A stretch of DNA of 64,000 nucleotides. Source: Sandarakinorhabdus sp. Lineage in GTDB: Bacteria; Pseudomonadota; Alphaproteobacteria; Sphingomonadales; Sphingomonadaceae. The notes beneath the pieces are model-generated. The model ran no database searches. It saw only the letters and a program-made list of their open reading frames with translations, and had not been told where the DNA came from. Shown piece by piece: positions 1-9,290 of this stretch (positions within the stretch are counted from its first letter, which is position 1; every line of letters begins with the position of its first letter). A program made the translations under genes and the position numbers. The stretch spans positions 186,001 through 250,000 of the forward strand of contig JAIMKW010000001.1 in NCBI GenBank assembly GCA_020692215.1, in the 5' to 3' direction.

Positions 1-2
1 CG

Positions 3-281
3 CTGCGGGCTGCTGCCGGCGTCCGCGCCGCCACGGGCGATCATCAGCCCGCCGCCGGGCAACTGGATGATGGGCTTTACACGCTGACCGGCCTTGGCGG
101 GCGCGGCTTCACGCTGGCACCCCTGCTGGCAGAGCATGTGGCAGCGCTGGTGCTCAGCCTGCCGTCGCCGCTTCCGGCCCGGCTGGCGGCGCTGGTCGAT
201 CCCGCCCGGCTGTTTCCCAGGGCGGCGAGGCCAGCCCTTCGGCCAGAAAGTCCATCAAGAGCCGCACCCGGGCCGGCCTGA
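3..281 (+). CDS. mnmC: MnmC C-terminal fragment (FAD-dependent tRNA-modifying oxidoreductase), 5' end off window
   Basis: The reading frame is open from base 3 to a TGA at 279-281 and has no start in the window. The peptide contains LDDGLYTLTGLGGRGFTLAP, AEHVAALVLSLPSPLP and VDPARLFPRAAR. These match the conserved end of the DAO-fold FAD oxidoreductase half of MnmC: a glycine-rich FAD-contact stretch, then a PLP helix and a DPxR tail. MnmC completes mnm5s2U at the tRNA wobble position. Only about 92 residues are visible, so whether the N-terminal methyltransferase half is present cannot be told. A single-domain DAO-family oxidase is the alternative. The last ~128 bases overlap tail to tail with the LysR gene on the other strand. 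Confidence 0.7.
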   Translation: MRAAAGVRAATGDHQPAAGQLDDGLYTLTGLGGRGFTLAPLLAEHVAALVLSLPSPLPARLAALVDPARLFPRAARPALRPESPSRAAPGPA

Positions 282-1116
282 GCGGGCTGGGCGGGGTGAT
301 CAGGGTGAGCGCCAGTGGCGGCGATTGCCAGCCCGGCAGCAGCACCTCCAGCCTTCCCGTCGCAACATCTTCCCAGCACAGGAACTCGGGTTGCAGCGCG
401 ATGCCCAGGCCGGCCAGGGCTGCGGGCCCCAGCGCGCCGCCGTTGTTCGCCAGCAGCGCACCCCCCACCGTTGCGGAAACATCCTGCCCATCGCTGCTGG
501 TGAAGCGCCACACATCGGGCGGCGTTGTGTTGGAATAGATCAGGCACTGGTGCCGTGCGAGATCGGCCGGGTGGGCCGGGCGGCCGAAGCGCTCCAGATA
601 GGCCGGGCTGGCGACCGGCAGCCGCCTGACAGTGCACAGCCGGCGCGCGATCAGGCTGGAATCCGCAAGCTGGCCGATGCGCAGCACCAGATCATGGCCC
701 GACGCGATGATATCGATCCGTGCGTCATCCAGATGCAGATCAACGGAAACGCCGGGATAGCGCGCCAGAAAGGCGGGCAGCAACGGCGCCAGATAGGTGC
801 GGCCGAAATCCAGCGGCGCTGCCAGCTTGATGCGACCGGCAGGCGCAGCGCTGGCTTCGGCCAGCCGCTCTTCCATCTGCCCGGCCGCCGCCACCAGCGC
901 CTGCGCCTCGGGCAGGGCATCGGCCCCCATGGCCGAAAGCGACAGCCGCCGCGAACTGCGGTGGAACAGGCTGGCCCCAAGCCGCGCTTCCAGCCGCGCT
1001 ATGGCGCGCGAGACCGTCGGCACCGAAAGGCCCTGCGCCCGGGCGGCACCTGCAAGGCTGCCCTGTTCGGCAACCGCCACGAACAGCGCCCAGGCCTCAA
1101 AGTCGAATGCAGTCAT
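154..1116 (-). CDS. LysR family transcriptional regulator
   Basis: A 320-residue protein. The first ~60 residues form the LysR winged HTH (GSLAGAARAQGLSVPTVSRA, then the wing LGASLFHRSSRRLSLS). Residues ~90-295 form the periplasmic-binding-like effector domain (IKLAAPLDFGRTYLAPLLPA). It belongs to the CrgA/DhcR-like subgroup common beside oxidoreductases. It is divergent from pirin and wrbA with 95 bases between starts, so it is probably their regulator and autoregulated; that is inference from layout. The C-terminal ~40 residues are Pro/Ala-rich and lie antisense to the mnmC tail, so the exact end carries little conserved information. Confidence 0.92.
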   Translation of the reverse strand: MTAFDFEAWALFVAVAEQGSLAGAARAQGLSVPTVSRAIARLEARLGASLFHRSSRRLSLSAMGADALPEAQALVAAAGQMEERLAEASAAPAGRIKLAAPLDFGRTYLAPLLPAFLARYPGVSVDLHLDDARIDIIASGHDLVLRIGQLADSSLIARRLCTVRRLPVASPAYLERFGRPAHPADLARHQCLIYSNTTPPDVWRFTSSDGQDVSATVGGALLANNGGALGPAALAGLGIALQPEFLCWEDVATGRLEVLLPGWQSPPLALTLITPPSPLRPARVRLLMDFLAEGLASPPWETAGRDRPAPPAGPEAATAG

Positions 1117-1211
1117 TTTCTGAAAAGATGCTTTCTGATCATTGCTGTTTTATATCTTCAGGGCCGGCCTATGTGAAGCAGCATACCGCTTTTCCAGCAG
1201 GAGATTCCGCG
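1117..1211. promoter_or_regulatory. Divergent lysR / pirin intergenic region with candidate LysR operator
   Basis: This 95-base spacer is AT-rich compared with its surroundings between about 1115 and 1160. It holds an imperfect inverted repeat, CTGAAAAGAT at 1120-1129 and ATATCTTCAG at 1152-1161, the sort of dyad with a T/A-rich core that LysR proteins bind. The downstream pirin start is preceded by a GCAGGAGA ribosome site at about 1197-1204. Promoter elements cannot be assigned confidently by eye. Confidence 0.35.
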
Positions 1212-1910
1212 ATGATCGAAGTTCGACCCTTCGCATCCCTTGGGGCCGCCAACCATGGCTGGCTCGATGCCCGGCATCATTTCAGCTTTGCCGGCTATCA
1301 TGATCCCGCCCGCATGGGCTGGGGCGCCATCCGCGTGTGGAACGATGATGTGATCGCGCCGCAATCGGGCTTTCCGCCCCACCCGCACCGCGACATGGAG
1401 ATCATCACCTATGTTCGCGAAGGCGCGATCACCCATGAAGACAGCATGGGAAACCGTGGCCGCACAGCGGCGGGCGATGTGCAGGTGATGTCGGCCGGCA
1501 CCGGTGTGCGCCATGCCGAGTTCAACCTGGAAGACAAGGCCACCACGCTGTTCCAGATCTGGATCCTGCCCGAGCGCAGCAGTGCGCGCCCGGCCTGGGG
1601 TGCACGGCCCTTTCCAAAGGCGGATCGCGCCGGCCGGTTCGTGGCGCTGGCAAGCGGCATGGGGGATGCAGGCGCCCTGCCCATCCAGGCTGAAGCGCGG
1701 GTTCTGGGTGCAACGCTGAAGGCGGGTACGGCGACATCTTACGCCTTTGCTGAAGGCCGTGTCGGCTATCTGGTTCCCGCCACGGGCCGCATCCGCATCA
1801 ACGGCCAGGAGGCCCATGCCCGCGACGGAATCGCCATTGGCGACACGGCCGAAATACGGATCGAAGCCATAGACGATTCCGAACTCGTCCTCGTCGACGC
1901 CCTGAAATAG
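1212..1910 (+). CDS. Pirin family protein (bicupin)
   Basis: A 232-residue protein from ATG 1212, chosen because of the GGAGA ribosome site just upstream and because the conserved pirin N-terminus begins there (an open frame extends further upstream). The N-terminal cupin carries all four pirin metal ligands: H57 and H59 ([10 protein letters not shown]), H101 and E103 (GVRHAEFN). This is consistent with an iron-binding quercetinase-like or redox-sensing pirin; the actual substrate is not predictable. It lies 23 bases upstream of wrbA, with which it probably forms a bicistronic unit controlled by the divergent LysR protein. The pirin-WrbA pairing suggests a quinone or electrophile response. 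Confidence 0.93.
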   Translation: MIEVRPFASLGAANHGWLDARHHFSFAGYHDPARMGWGAIRVWNDDVIAPQSGFPPHPHRDMEIITYVREGAITHEDSMGNRGRTAAGDVQVMSAGTGVRHAEFNLEDKATTLFQIWILPERSSARPAWGARPFPKADRAGRFVALASGMGDAGALPIQAEARVLGATLKAGTATSYAFAEGRVGYLVPATGRIRINGQEAHARDGIAIGDTAEIRIEAIDDSELVLVDALK

Positions 1911-1933
1911 CCCCAACTCGAAAGGAATTGCCC

Positions 1934-2533
1934 ATGACCAGGGTTCTTGTTCTCTATTATTCGTCTTACGGCCATCTGGAGACGATGGCGGATGCCGTGG
2001 CGCAAGGCGCGCGCAGCGCCGGCGCCGAGGCGATCGTGAAGCGCGTGCCCGAGCTTGTTCCAGCCGAAATCGCGGCAAAGAGCCACTTCAAGACCGACCA
2101 GCCAGCGCCGCTGGCAAGCGTGGACGAACTGGCGGACTATGATGCCATCATCGTCGGCTCGCCCACGCGCTTCGGGCGTGTCGCCAGCCAGATGGCGAAT
2201 TTCTGGGACCAGACCGGCGGCCTGTGGGCGCAGGGCAAGCTCATCGGCAAGGTGGGGGCCGCCTTCACCAGCACGGCCACCCAGCATGGCGGGCAGGAAA
2301 CCACGCTGTTCTCCATTCTCACCACGCTGATGCACCACGGCATGGTGCTGGTGGGCCTGCCCTACAGCTTCCAGGGGCAGATGCAGATGGACGAGATCAC
2401 CGGCGGCGCGCCCTATGGCGCAACCACGCTTGCCGGCGGCGACGGCAGCCGCCAGCCGAGCGAATCCGAGCTTGATGGCGCGCGCTTTCTTGGCCGGCAC
2501 GCAGCCGAGGTGGCTTCCAGGCTGAAGGGTTAA
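1934..2533 (+). CDS. wrbA: NAD(P)H:quinone oxidoreductase WrbA
   Basis: A 199-residue flavodoxin-like protein, the standard WrbA length. The FMN phosphate loop is [12 protein letters not shown] near residues 8-19. [20 protein letters not shown] and [16 protein letters not shown] are the signature WrbA segments that contact FMN and NADH. It catalyses two-electron reduction of quinones, avoiding semiquinone radicals, in the cytoplasm. ATG 1934 is preferred over an upstream TTG at 1928 because AAAGGA lies at 1921-1926. It is the second gene of the pirin-wrbA unit. Its stop overlaps the convergent M1 peptidase stop (shared TTAA). Confidence 0.95.
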   Translation: MTRVLVLYYSSYGHLETMADAVAQGARSAGAEAIVKRVPELVPAEIAAKSHFKTDQPAPLASVDELADYDAIIVGSPTRFGRVASQMANFWDQTGGLWAQGKLIGKVGAAFTSTATQHGGQETTLFSILTTLMHHGMVLVGLPYSFQGQMQMDEITGGAPYGATTLAGGDGSRQPSESELDGARFLGRHAAEVASRLKG

Positions 2534-5148
2534 TTCAGGGCTGTCAGCGCGGCGCTTGCCTCGGCGCCGCGCTCCGCCTTGAGCGCGGCGCACAGGCGGA
2601 TCCTCGCCAGCGGCCGGTCGAGATCGAGCGCCCCGATCGACAGCGCTTCCAGCCGCGGACGGAACAGCGCGTCCACCCGCGCGGCATCGGCTTCCGAGCA
2701 GAACACGGCCGTGGAATCGACGAACCCACCCAGCAGCCCGCCGAGGCGCGGCCTCAGCGCATCGAGGTTGCGCTCCAGCCAGCCCAGCGCTTCGGTGCGT
2801 GCTTCGGGGTTCGCAAGCTGGGCACTGATCATGCCCAGCGCTTCCAGATTTTGCAGCCGCGTGTCGGCGGTGCGATCCAGCAGGGCTGGCCCGCCCTCGG
2901 CCCCCAGCGCTGATGCTGCCTGCCGCCGGAACAGCGGATCATCCGATGCGGCAAGCGCTTCGAACAAGGGCCCGGCCAGCTTCGGGTCTGCCCTGAGCGC
3001 TGCCCGGAAGGCGGTGGTGCGGAACAGCGGGTCCAGCGCGTCGGCATCGCCGGCAAGCGCCTTACGCGCGGCATCGGCGAGGCGCGCGGACTCGGGCTCT
3101 GCCCTTCCCTCGATCACCGCATAAGCGGCCCATATCTGCCGAAGCTGGCGGCGGTCGGCCGCCTCGGCCGCATAGGCCCCCCGGGCCGGGTTCAGGCCCA
3201 GTGCCGCCAGTTTCGGGGCAGCCAGATCGCGGGCAAAGCGCGCCGCCGCGGCCTGGTCTGCATTGCTGCCGGCGGTGCCCGCGAAGGCGATGATTCGTCC
3301 GGCGAGGAAGGGGGAGACGATCCGGTCTTCATGCCTGGCAAAGGCGCGCGCGCCCGCCAGCACACGGGCGAAACTGCCGTTGCCGGCTGTGAATCCGGCC
3401 CACAGGCTGTCGGCCGCTGTCAGGGCTTCGGCGGCGGGGAGGGCTGCCCCGGCTGCCAGCAGCCGATCCCAATCGGCCGGCGGAAGATCGAAGCGGTAAT
3501 AGCCCGCGCCATTGGCGTTGCCCGTAACCCAGGGGGCTGTCCCGATGATCGGCGCAAGGGCACCTGTGCTGTTTTCCAGAAACGCGCACTGCCGCCCTTC
3601 ACCCGAGGCGGCGCAGACCGGGATCAGCCAGCGCTGTTCGGGAAAGTCCGGAACGCCGATGGGCCGGAACCGTTCCTGCGAAAGGCTGTAGGCCCCGCCG
3701 GGCGCAGTGCCGAAGCGCACCAGCGGCACGCCGCGCTGATCGACAAAACTGCGGAAGGCGGGCACCAGCCGCGGATCGCCGGCCGAAGCGGCCATGTTGG
3801 CGAAGAAGTCATCCGAAGTCGCCGTGCCGTTCCAATGGCGCTCAAGATGCCGCCTGACGCCTCGCTGGAACCGCTCTTCGCCCAGATAGCCGCCCATCAT
3901 GCGGATCACCTGCCCGCCCTTGGAATAGGTGATGCCATCGAAGGCGGAATTGATGTCGGCATTGTCGGTGATGGGCTGGCGGATGGGCCGTCCCTCGGCC
4001 AGCGAATCGAGGTTCATGGCATAGAGCGCACCCTGCACCTGGCCGATGCCAACGCCCAGATCGGGCCGCCATTTCGCCGCCGTCTCGTTGCCCATCCACT
4101 CGGCGAAGCTTTCGTTCAGCCAGATATCGTCCCACCAGCGCGGCGTGACGGCATTGCCGAACCACATGTGCGCCAGCTCGTGCGCCATCACGATCCCGAA
4201 ACTGCGCAGCTGCGAAGGCGGGGCATCTTCGCCCAGCAGCAGCAGCGTATCATCGAACACGATCAGGCCCGAATTTTCCATTGCGCCTCCGTGGATGGGC
4301 GACGCGATCACATCGAGCTTGGGGAAGGGATAGGGCGTGCCGAACCAATCCTCGATGATGGTCAGGATTGCCGGGGTCTGCGCCATCGTGGTGCCGAGCC
4401 GCGCGGCCTGGCCCTTTGTTGCGATCGCCCGGAAGGGCAGCGCCTCCTTGCGCACGGCATTGGGCGGGATGCTGCCGTCCACCACATCGAAATCACCAAC
4501 GGCGAGCGCGACGAGATAGGTCGGCATAGGCCCCGTGGTTTCGAAGCGATGGCGCAGCTGTTTGCCCGGCAGCCTGTCTGTCCCGGCTTCGGGCGCGTTG
4601 GCGAAGGCCTTCATGCCATCCGGGGCTGTGATCGAGATGGTGAAGGGTGCCTTGTGGCGCGGCTCGTCGAACGCCGGGAACACCCGCCGGGCGTCGATCG
4701 CCTGAAACTGTGTCCAGGCATAGGGCCTGCCCGCCACCTCGGCCTTGTAGAGGCCCGACGTGCTGGTTCTGAAGGGGGCCTTGTGGGAAAAGCGCAGCAC
4801 ATGGCGGCCCGGCGGCAGCGGGCGCGCAAAGCGCAGGCTGGCAACGCCTGTGGTGTTCAGCTGTTCATAGCGGGCCTTGTTGGGCGCCATGCGCCCGGTC
4901 AGTGCTTCCGCGCGCGAAACCACAAGCCCGTTGCCGTGCAGGAACATTTCGGTCAGCGGCGCGCTGGTTTCGATGTCGATTTCGGTGGTGCCGCTGAAAT
5001 CGGCCTTTCCGGGGTCTATGGTCAGGGCCACGCGATAGGCAGTCGGCCGCGCGGTATTGGGCAGCTCGCCCAGCGGAATGCCGGATGCCAGCGCAGAAAA
5101 GGGGGCAGCGACCAGCGCCGCCAGAACAAGAAACAGTCTCATGCGCAT
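2530..5148 (-). CDS. Secreted M1 family metallopeptidase (aminopeptidase N-like)
   Basis: An 872-residue protein with an N-terminal signal peptide ([23 protein letters not shown]), so it is probably periplasmic. The gluzincin catalytic core is intact: exopeptidase motif GAMENSG near residue 290, zinc site HELAH near 320-324, and the third ligand Glu in WLNESFAEW near 343. The C-terminal ~400 residues form the helical ERAP1-like domain. ATG 5148 has a second in-frame ATG two codons later (5142); either fits the signal peptide. It should trim N-terminal residues from peptides taken into the periplasm. It is divergent from ktrB across a 117-base gap and convergent with wrbA. Confidence 0.95.
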   Translation of the reverse strand: MRMRLFLVLAALVAAPFSALASGIPLGELPNTARPTAYRVALTIDPGKADFSGTTEIDIETSAPLTEMFLHGNGLVVSRAEALTGRMAPNKARYEQLNTTGVASLRFARPLPPGRHVLRFSHKAPFRTSTSGLYKAEVAGRPYAWTQFQAIDARRVFPAFDEPRHKAPFTISITAPDGMKAFANAPEAGTDRLPGKQLRHRFETTGPMPTYLVALAVGDFDVVDGSIPPNAVRKEALPFRAIATKGQAARLGTTMAQTPAILTIIEDWFGTPYPFPKLDVIASPIHGGAMENSGLIVFDDTLLLLGEDAPPSQLRSFGIVMAHELAHMWFGNAVTPRWWDDIWLNESFAEWMGNETAAKWRPDLGVGIGQVQGALYAMNLDSLAEGRPIRQPITDNADINSAFDGITYSKGGQVIRMMGGYLGEERFQRGVRRHLERHWNGTATSDDFFANMAASAGDPRLVPAFRSFVDQRGVPLVRFGTAPGGAYSLSQERFRPIGVPDFPEQRWLIPVCAASGEGRQCAFLENSTGALAPIIGTAPWVTGNANGAGYYRFDLPPADWDRLLAAGAALPAAEALTAADSLWAGFTAGNGSFARVLAGARAFARHEDRIVSPFLAGRIIAFAGTAGSNADQAAAARFARDLAAPKLAALGLNPARGAYAAEAADRRQLRQIWAAYAVIEGRAEPESARLADAARKALAGDADALDPLFRTTAFRAALRADPKLAGPLFEALAASDDPLFRRQAASALGAEGGPALLDRTADTRLQNLEALGMISAQLANPEARTEALGWLERNLDALRPRLGGLLGGFVDSTAVFCSEADAARVDALFRPRLEALSIGALDLDRPLARIRLCAALKAERGAEASAALTALN

Positions 5149-5265
5149 CGAATAAGGCTCTGGCGGCAGCAATGGCAAGGCTGCATGGGGGCGATCGGGA
5201 ATCGCCGCGTTGCGCCTTTTGCAGCCGTGGGGCAGAAGAGCGCGAGCGTTTTGCCGGGAGGGCAG

Positions 5266-6627
5266 GTGGCGGACACATTGAAGCGGGCGACGATCGCGCG
5301 CCCCGAACGGATCATCCCGCTCGCCTTTCTGGTGGGAATCGCGGCCGGAACGCTGTTGCTGATGATGCCCGTTTCGCGCGCCGGCGGCGGTTTCGGCGGC
5401 GATTTCGGCGCGCCGTTCATCGTTGCGCTGTTCACCGCAACCTCGGCGCTTTGCGTCACCGGGCTCACCGTGGTGGATACATCCAGCTACTGGAGCCCGT
5501 TCGGCCATGGCGTGATCCTGCTGCTGTTCCAGGTCGGCGGGTTGGGCATCATGACAGGCGCGACCCTGCTGGGCCTGCTGGTTTCCAGCCGGATGCGCCT
5601 GCGCGGCCAGCTGCTGGCATCGGCCGAAATGCGCAGCCTCGATCTCGGCGATGTTCGCCATGTCCTGCGGCTTGTCCTGATCGCTACGGTGGTGACCGAG
5701 GCGGTGCTGGCTGTCGTGCTGACGCTGCGGTTCTGGCTGGGGCTGGGCTTTGATCCGTTGAGCGCCATGTGGAACGGCCTGTTCCACGCCGTGTCGGCCT
5801 TCAACAATGCCGGCTTCACCATCCTGCCCCAGGGCCTGCTGCCCTATTCGGCCGACTGGGCGCTGCTGTCGCCGCTGATGCTGGGGGTGATTCTGGGCGG
5901 CATCGGGTTTCCCGTGCTTTATGAACTGCGCAGCGAATGGCGCACGCCGCAAAGTTGGACCATCCACACGAAACTCACCCTGATCGGTTCGGCCGGGCTG
6001 CTGCTGTTCGGAACGCTCATCGTGCTGGCGTTCGAATGGTCCAACCCGGCTACGCTGGGCCCTGCCGGGGTTGGCGAAAAGCTGCTGGGCTCGGCGTTCC
6101 ATTCGGTGATGACCAGATCGGGCGGGTTAAATGCGCACGATACCGCCGCCATGGGGCCCGACACGATCCTGCTGTCGTCGGCGCTGATGCTGATCGGCGG
6201 CGGCAGCGCCAGCACGGCAGGCGGTATCCGCGTGACGACCTTCCTGCTGCTGGGCTTTGTGGTGTGGTCGGAGATCCATGGGACCAAGGATTCGGTGGCC
6301 TTTCGCCGCCGGATCAGCCCCGATGTGCAGCGCCAGGCTGTCGCCATCGTGCTGATGGCAGTCGGCACTGTGTCGATCGGGCTGCTGGCGCTGGTATCGT
6401 TTGTGGAGGCACCTGTGGAGCGTATCATGTTCGAGGCGATATCCGCCTTTGCAACAACCGGCGCATCAGTGGGCCTCAGCGCTGACATGCCGCCTGCCGG
6501 GCAGATGATCCTGATTGTGCTGATGTATGTCGGGCGGGTCGGCACTGTCACGCTGGCGACGGCGCTGGCCATCAACGCCCGCAACACCCCCTATCGCTAC
6601 CCCGAGGAGAGACCCATTGTCGGCTGA
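5266..6627 (+). CDS. ktrB: Potassium transporter channel subunit KtrB/TrkH family
   Basis: A 453-residue polytopic membrane protein. All four selectivity-filter loops of the Trk/Ktr superfamily can be read: TSALCVTGLTVVDT, SAFNNAGFTI, TRSGGLNAHDT and FATTGASVGLSAD. GTG 5266 is taken as the start because GGGAGG sits at 5256-5261; the frame stays open far upstream only because it lies opposite the M1 peptidase gene. The length and the short RCK partner favour KtrB over the longer proteobacterial TrkH. It imports K+ (with Na+ in known Ktr systems) and is gated by the next gene product. Confidence 0.93.
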   Translation: MADTLKRATIARPERIIPLAFLVGIAAGTLLLMMPVSRAGGGFGGDFGAPFIVALFTATSALCVTGLTVVDTSSYWSPFGHGVILLLFQVGGLGIMTGATLLGLLVSSRMRLRGQLLASAEMRSLDLGDVRHVLRLVLIATVVTEAVLAVVLTLRFWLGLGFDPLSAMWNGLFHAVSAFNNAGFTILPQGLLPYSADWALLSPLMLGVILGGIGFPVLYELRSEWRTPQSWTIHTKLTLIGSAGLLLFGTLIVLAFEWSNPATLGPAGVGEKLLGSAFHSVMTRSGGLNAHDTAAMGPDTILLSSALMLIGGGSASTAGGIRVTTFLLLGFVVWSEIHGTKDSVAFRRRISPDVQRQAVAIVLMAVGTVSIGLLALVSFVEAPVERIMFEAISAFATTGASVGLSADMPPAGQMILIVLMYVGRVGTVTLATALAINARNTPYRYPEERPIVG

Positions 6628-7288
6628 CAGGAATGGAACCGCAGCGCCCGTGATCGTGATCGGGCTTGGCCGCTTCGGCGGGGCCGTTGCCCGCTCGCTG
6701 ATCCGCACCGGCCACGAAGTGATGGGCGTCGACCAGAATATGGAAATCGTGCAGCAATGGTCGGACGAGCTGACCCATGTGGTGCAGGCGGATACCACCA
6801 ACCCCCTGGCCCTGAAGCGGCTGGGCGCTGGCGACATGGCGCATGGAGTTGTGGGCATCGGTTCCAATATCGAGGCCTCTGTGCTGACCGTCGTTGCGCT
6901 GTCCGATGCCGGCTGCAAGGATATCTGGGCCAAGGCCGTGAACACCAACCATGGCCGCATCCTGGAGCGGGTTGGCGCGGCGCATGTTGTTTTTCCCGAA
7001 GCCGAGATGGGCGAGCGGGTCGCCCATCTTGTGACCGGCAAGATGATGGACTTCATCGAGTTCGACGATGGTTTTGCCATCGTGAAAACCCGGACGCCGC
7101 GTGCCCTTGCCGGCAAGACGCTGGCCGAAACCGATGTGCGCAAATCGCACGGCGTGACGATCGTGGGGGTGAAGCGCCCGCGCGAGCCCTTCATCCAGGC
7201 GGTGCCCGACACCGTTGTCTATATGTCGGACCTGCTGATCGTTTCCGGGCCGACGGCACTGGTGGAAACCTTCGCGTCCATGACCTGA
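6617..7288 (+). CDS. ktrA: Potassium uptake regulatory RCK protein KtrA
   Basis: A 223-residue cytoplasmic protein with one RCK_N domain (GLGRFGGAVARSL nucleotide loop, acidic GVDQNME end of beta-2) followed by RCK_C. This single-RCK size is typical of KtrA rather than the double-RCK TrkA. Start TTG 6617 is chosen for its GAGGAGA ribosome site at 6604-6610. It overlaps the ktrB stop by 11 bases, so the two are translationally coupled. It should form an octameric ring that gates KtrB in response to ATP/ADP. Confidence 0.93.
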   Translation: MSADRNGTAAPVIVIGLGRFGGAVARSLIRTGHEVMGVDQNMEIVQQWSDELTHVVQADTTNPLALKRLGAGDMAHGVVGIGSNIEASVLTVVALSDAGCKDIWAKAVNTNHGRILERVGAAHVVFPEAEMGERVAHLVTGKMMDFIEFDDGFAIVKTRTPRALAGKTLAETDVRKSHGVTIVGVKRPREPFIQAVPDTVVYMSDLLIVSGPTALVETFASMT

Positions 7289-7338
7289 AAGGGCTTGAGC
7301 GCCGCCTGCCCCCAGCCGGCAATCCCGCCCGCCTGTGT

Positions 7339-8004
7339 TCAGCCGTTCGCGATTCCCAGGCTCAGATCGTCCACGCTGTCTGCCGCCAACGCACGGCCTG
7401 CAAAATCCCAGTTCAGATGCCTTGAAATCACCGCCTCCAGATAGGCTTTGCGGGCGCGCTTGTGATCCAGATAATAGGCATGCTCCCACAGGTCGATCAC
7501 CAGCAGGGGCTTCAGATCCGGGTCGATCACAGGGGTCTGCGCATCATGGGTGTCCATCAGTTCGAGGCCGTCGTCGCTTGCCACCAGCCAAAGCCAGCCG
7601 CTGGCGAAATGCCCGGTGCCCGCCTCAAGCATGGCATCTTTCAGGGCACCCAAAGACCCGAAGGCCCGGTTTATGGCCTTCAGCAGGTCGCCGCCGGGGG
7701 CGCCGCCGTCGGGGCTCAGGCTCTGCCAGTAGAAGGCGTGGTTGAAATGCTGGGCGGCGTGGACGAACAGGTCGCCGGATGACACCAGTTCGGAAACCTC
7801 GTCCGGCTCGGCGTCTGCGGTTTCCTGGATGATCTCCAGAAGGCTAGCCTTTCCCATCCCTTCCGCGGCGGCAAGCCGATTCAGCGAATCGACATAGGCC
7901 TGATGGTGCCCGCCATGATGCTCGGCAAAGGTTTTTGCGGAAATGGTGGGGGACAGCGCTTCGGGATCGAAAGGCAGCGGCGGCAAGGTGAAATGGGCGG
8001 GCAT
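7339..8004 (-). CDS. sodB: Superoxide dismutase (Fe type)
   Basis: A 221-residue Fe/Mn-family enzyme. Predicted metal ligands are H29 (EHHGGHH), H89 (NHAFYW), D171 and H175 (DLWEHAYYLDH). The AAQHFNHAFYWQ helix, with Gln at the FeSOD position, and FASGWLWLV support the iron-dependent subtype. There is no signal peptide, so it is cytoplasmic. It is about 20 residues longer than most FeSODs, largely because of an acidic stretch near residues 61-78 (ETADAEPDEVSELVSSGDL) where shorter family members have a tight turn. It is convergent with ktrA. Confidence 0.95.
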   Translation of the reverse strand: MPAHFTLPPLPFDPEALSPTISAKTFAEHHGGHHQAYVDSLNRLAAAEGMGKASLLEIIQETADAEPDEVSELVSSGDLFVHAAQHFNHAFYWQSLSPDGGAPGGDLLKAINRAFGSLGALKDAMLEAGTGHFASGWLWLVASDDGLELMDTHDAQTPVIDPDLKPLLVIDLWEHAYYLDHKRARKAYLEAVISRHLNWDFAGRALAADSVDDLSLGIANG

Positions 8005-8134
8005 CGGTTACTCCTGGTTCCCCCCCACCCTAGACCCAATCGGCGCGCGATGCACTGAAGCTGTCGGGAAAGCCCGGCCGATGCGGCGATGTGTGCGGCG
8101 AACGGAGCCCGGACAGGCTCTCAGGCCCGGCGTT

Positions 8135-9253
8135 TCAGGGCGTGAACGAGGTGAACAGGAAGAAGGCGAAGATCACCAGGTGCACCGCGCCTTGCAGTAC
8201 CGTGGTGCGGCCGGTGGAAAGCGACATGCTGGAGACCAGAAGCATCAGCGCCAGCAGCGTGATGCCCTTGGGATCCAGCCCCAGCACCAGCCGCCAGCCG
8301 AAGAACAGTGAAAGCCCGGTGATGACAGGAACCGTCAGCCCGATGGTCGCCAGCGCCGATCCCAGCGCGAGGTTCAGGCTGGTCTGCAGCCGGTTGGCGC
8401 GCGCGGCGCGCAGGGCGGCCACCCCTTCGGGCAGCAGCACCACGCCGGCGATCACCACGCCGACGGCCGCCAGCGGCGCGCCACTGGCGACAATGGCAGC
8501 GGCCAGCGGGTCTGACAGGGTCTTGGCCAGCAGCACGACAGCGGCAAGGCACACCAGCAGCAGCAGCAGCGCCAGCGCCGCCTGGACATTGGTGGCCGAT
8601 TGCCTGTCGGGCAGGCCGTCTCCGGTGATGTCCTCGGGCAGGAAATAATCCCGGTGGGCGATGGTCTGCACGAAGACGAACAGGCCCCATATGGCAAGGC
8701 TTGCTGCCCCCACCAGCAGCAGTTGCCCTTCGGAAAAGGTGGCCCCCGATGTCGTCGTCGTGAAATTGGGCAGCACCAGCACCAGCACGGCAAGCGCTGC
8801 CAGCGCTGTCGATGCGGCCGAAACGCCATAGAGGCTGAAGCGCTGCACCTGGTGCCGCGCAGCGCCAACGGCGATGCACAGCCCGACGACTCCGCCCAGG
8901 ATGATCATGACAGCGGAATAGACGGTGTCGCGCAGCAGGGCGGCGGATGCCTCGGGCTTGGCCAGCATCAGGGTGACGATCAGCGCACATTCGATGATGG
9001 TGACAGCCAGCGCCAGCACCAGCGTGCCGAACGGCTCCCCCACCTTTACCGCGATCACCTCGGCATGGTGCACGGCCGCCAGCACGGTGGGGATCAGCAG
9101 CCCGGCCAGAAGCAGGGCAATGGCGGTTTCACCAGATCGGGCCCCCAGCACGAAGAAGGCAAGCCAGGCCGTCGCCGGTGCAAGCCAGCTCCAGAAGGGC
9201 ACCGTGCGCCCGAAATCGAGCGGGCGGACGAAGGCGTCGACTCGCTGCCTCAT
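8135..9253 (-). CDS. Calcium/cation:proton antiporter (ChaA/CaCA family)
   Basis: A 372-residue inner-membrane protein with about eleven hydrophobic helices. Two inverted CaCA repeats are visible: HHAEVIAVKVGEPFGTLVLA with TIIECALIV in the first half, and GVVLLPEGVAALRAARANRL with NLALGSALATIGLTVPVI in the second. Each has the acidic residue that binds the cation. It resembles E. coli ChaA and plant CAX exchangers, which extrude Ca2+ (and Na+ or K+) against protons; the specificity is inferred. Start ATG 9253 begins MRQRVDAF; upstream in-frame residues are non-conserved. It lies 37 bases after the aminopeptidase P stop, probably in the same transcript. Confidence 0.88.
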   Translation of the reverse strand: MRQRVDAFVRPLDFGRTVPFWSWLAPATAWLAFFVLGARSGETAIALLLAGLLIPTVLAAVHHAEVIAVKVGEPFGTLVLALAVTIIECALIVTLMLAKPEASAALLRDTVYSAVMIILGGVVGLCIAVGAARHQVQRFSLYGVSAASTALAALAVLVLVLPNFTTTTSGATFSEGQLLLVGAASLAIWGLFVFVQTIAHRDYFLPEDITGDGLPDRQSATNVQAALALLLLLVCLAAVVLLAKTLSDPLAAAIVASGAPLAAVGVVIAGVVLLPEGVAALRAARANRLQTSLNLALGSALATIGLTVPVITGLSLFFGWRLVLGLDPKGITLLALMLLVSSMSLSTGRTTVLQGAVHLVIFAFFLFTSFTP

Positions 9254-9290
9254 GCAGGACGCGGGTTCAGGTGCTGCCTGCCCGCCGGGA

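Noticed and set aside
3331..5265. Very long plus-strand open frame preceding and continuous with ktrB
   Set aside because: It runs antisense to the M1 aminopeptidase, is rich in Arg/Gly/His without domain sense, and the true KtrB start has its own ribosome site at 5256-5261.
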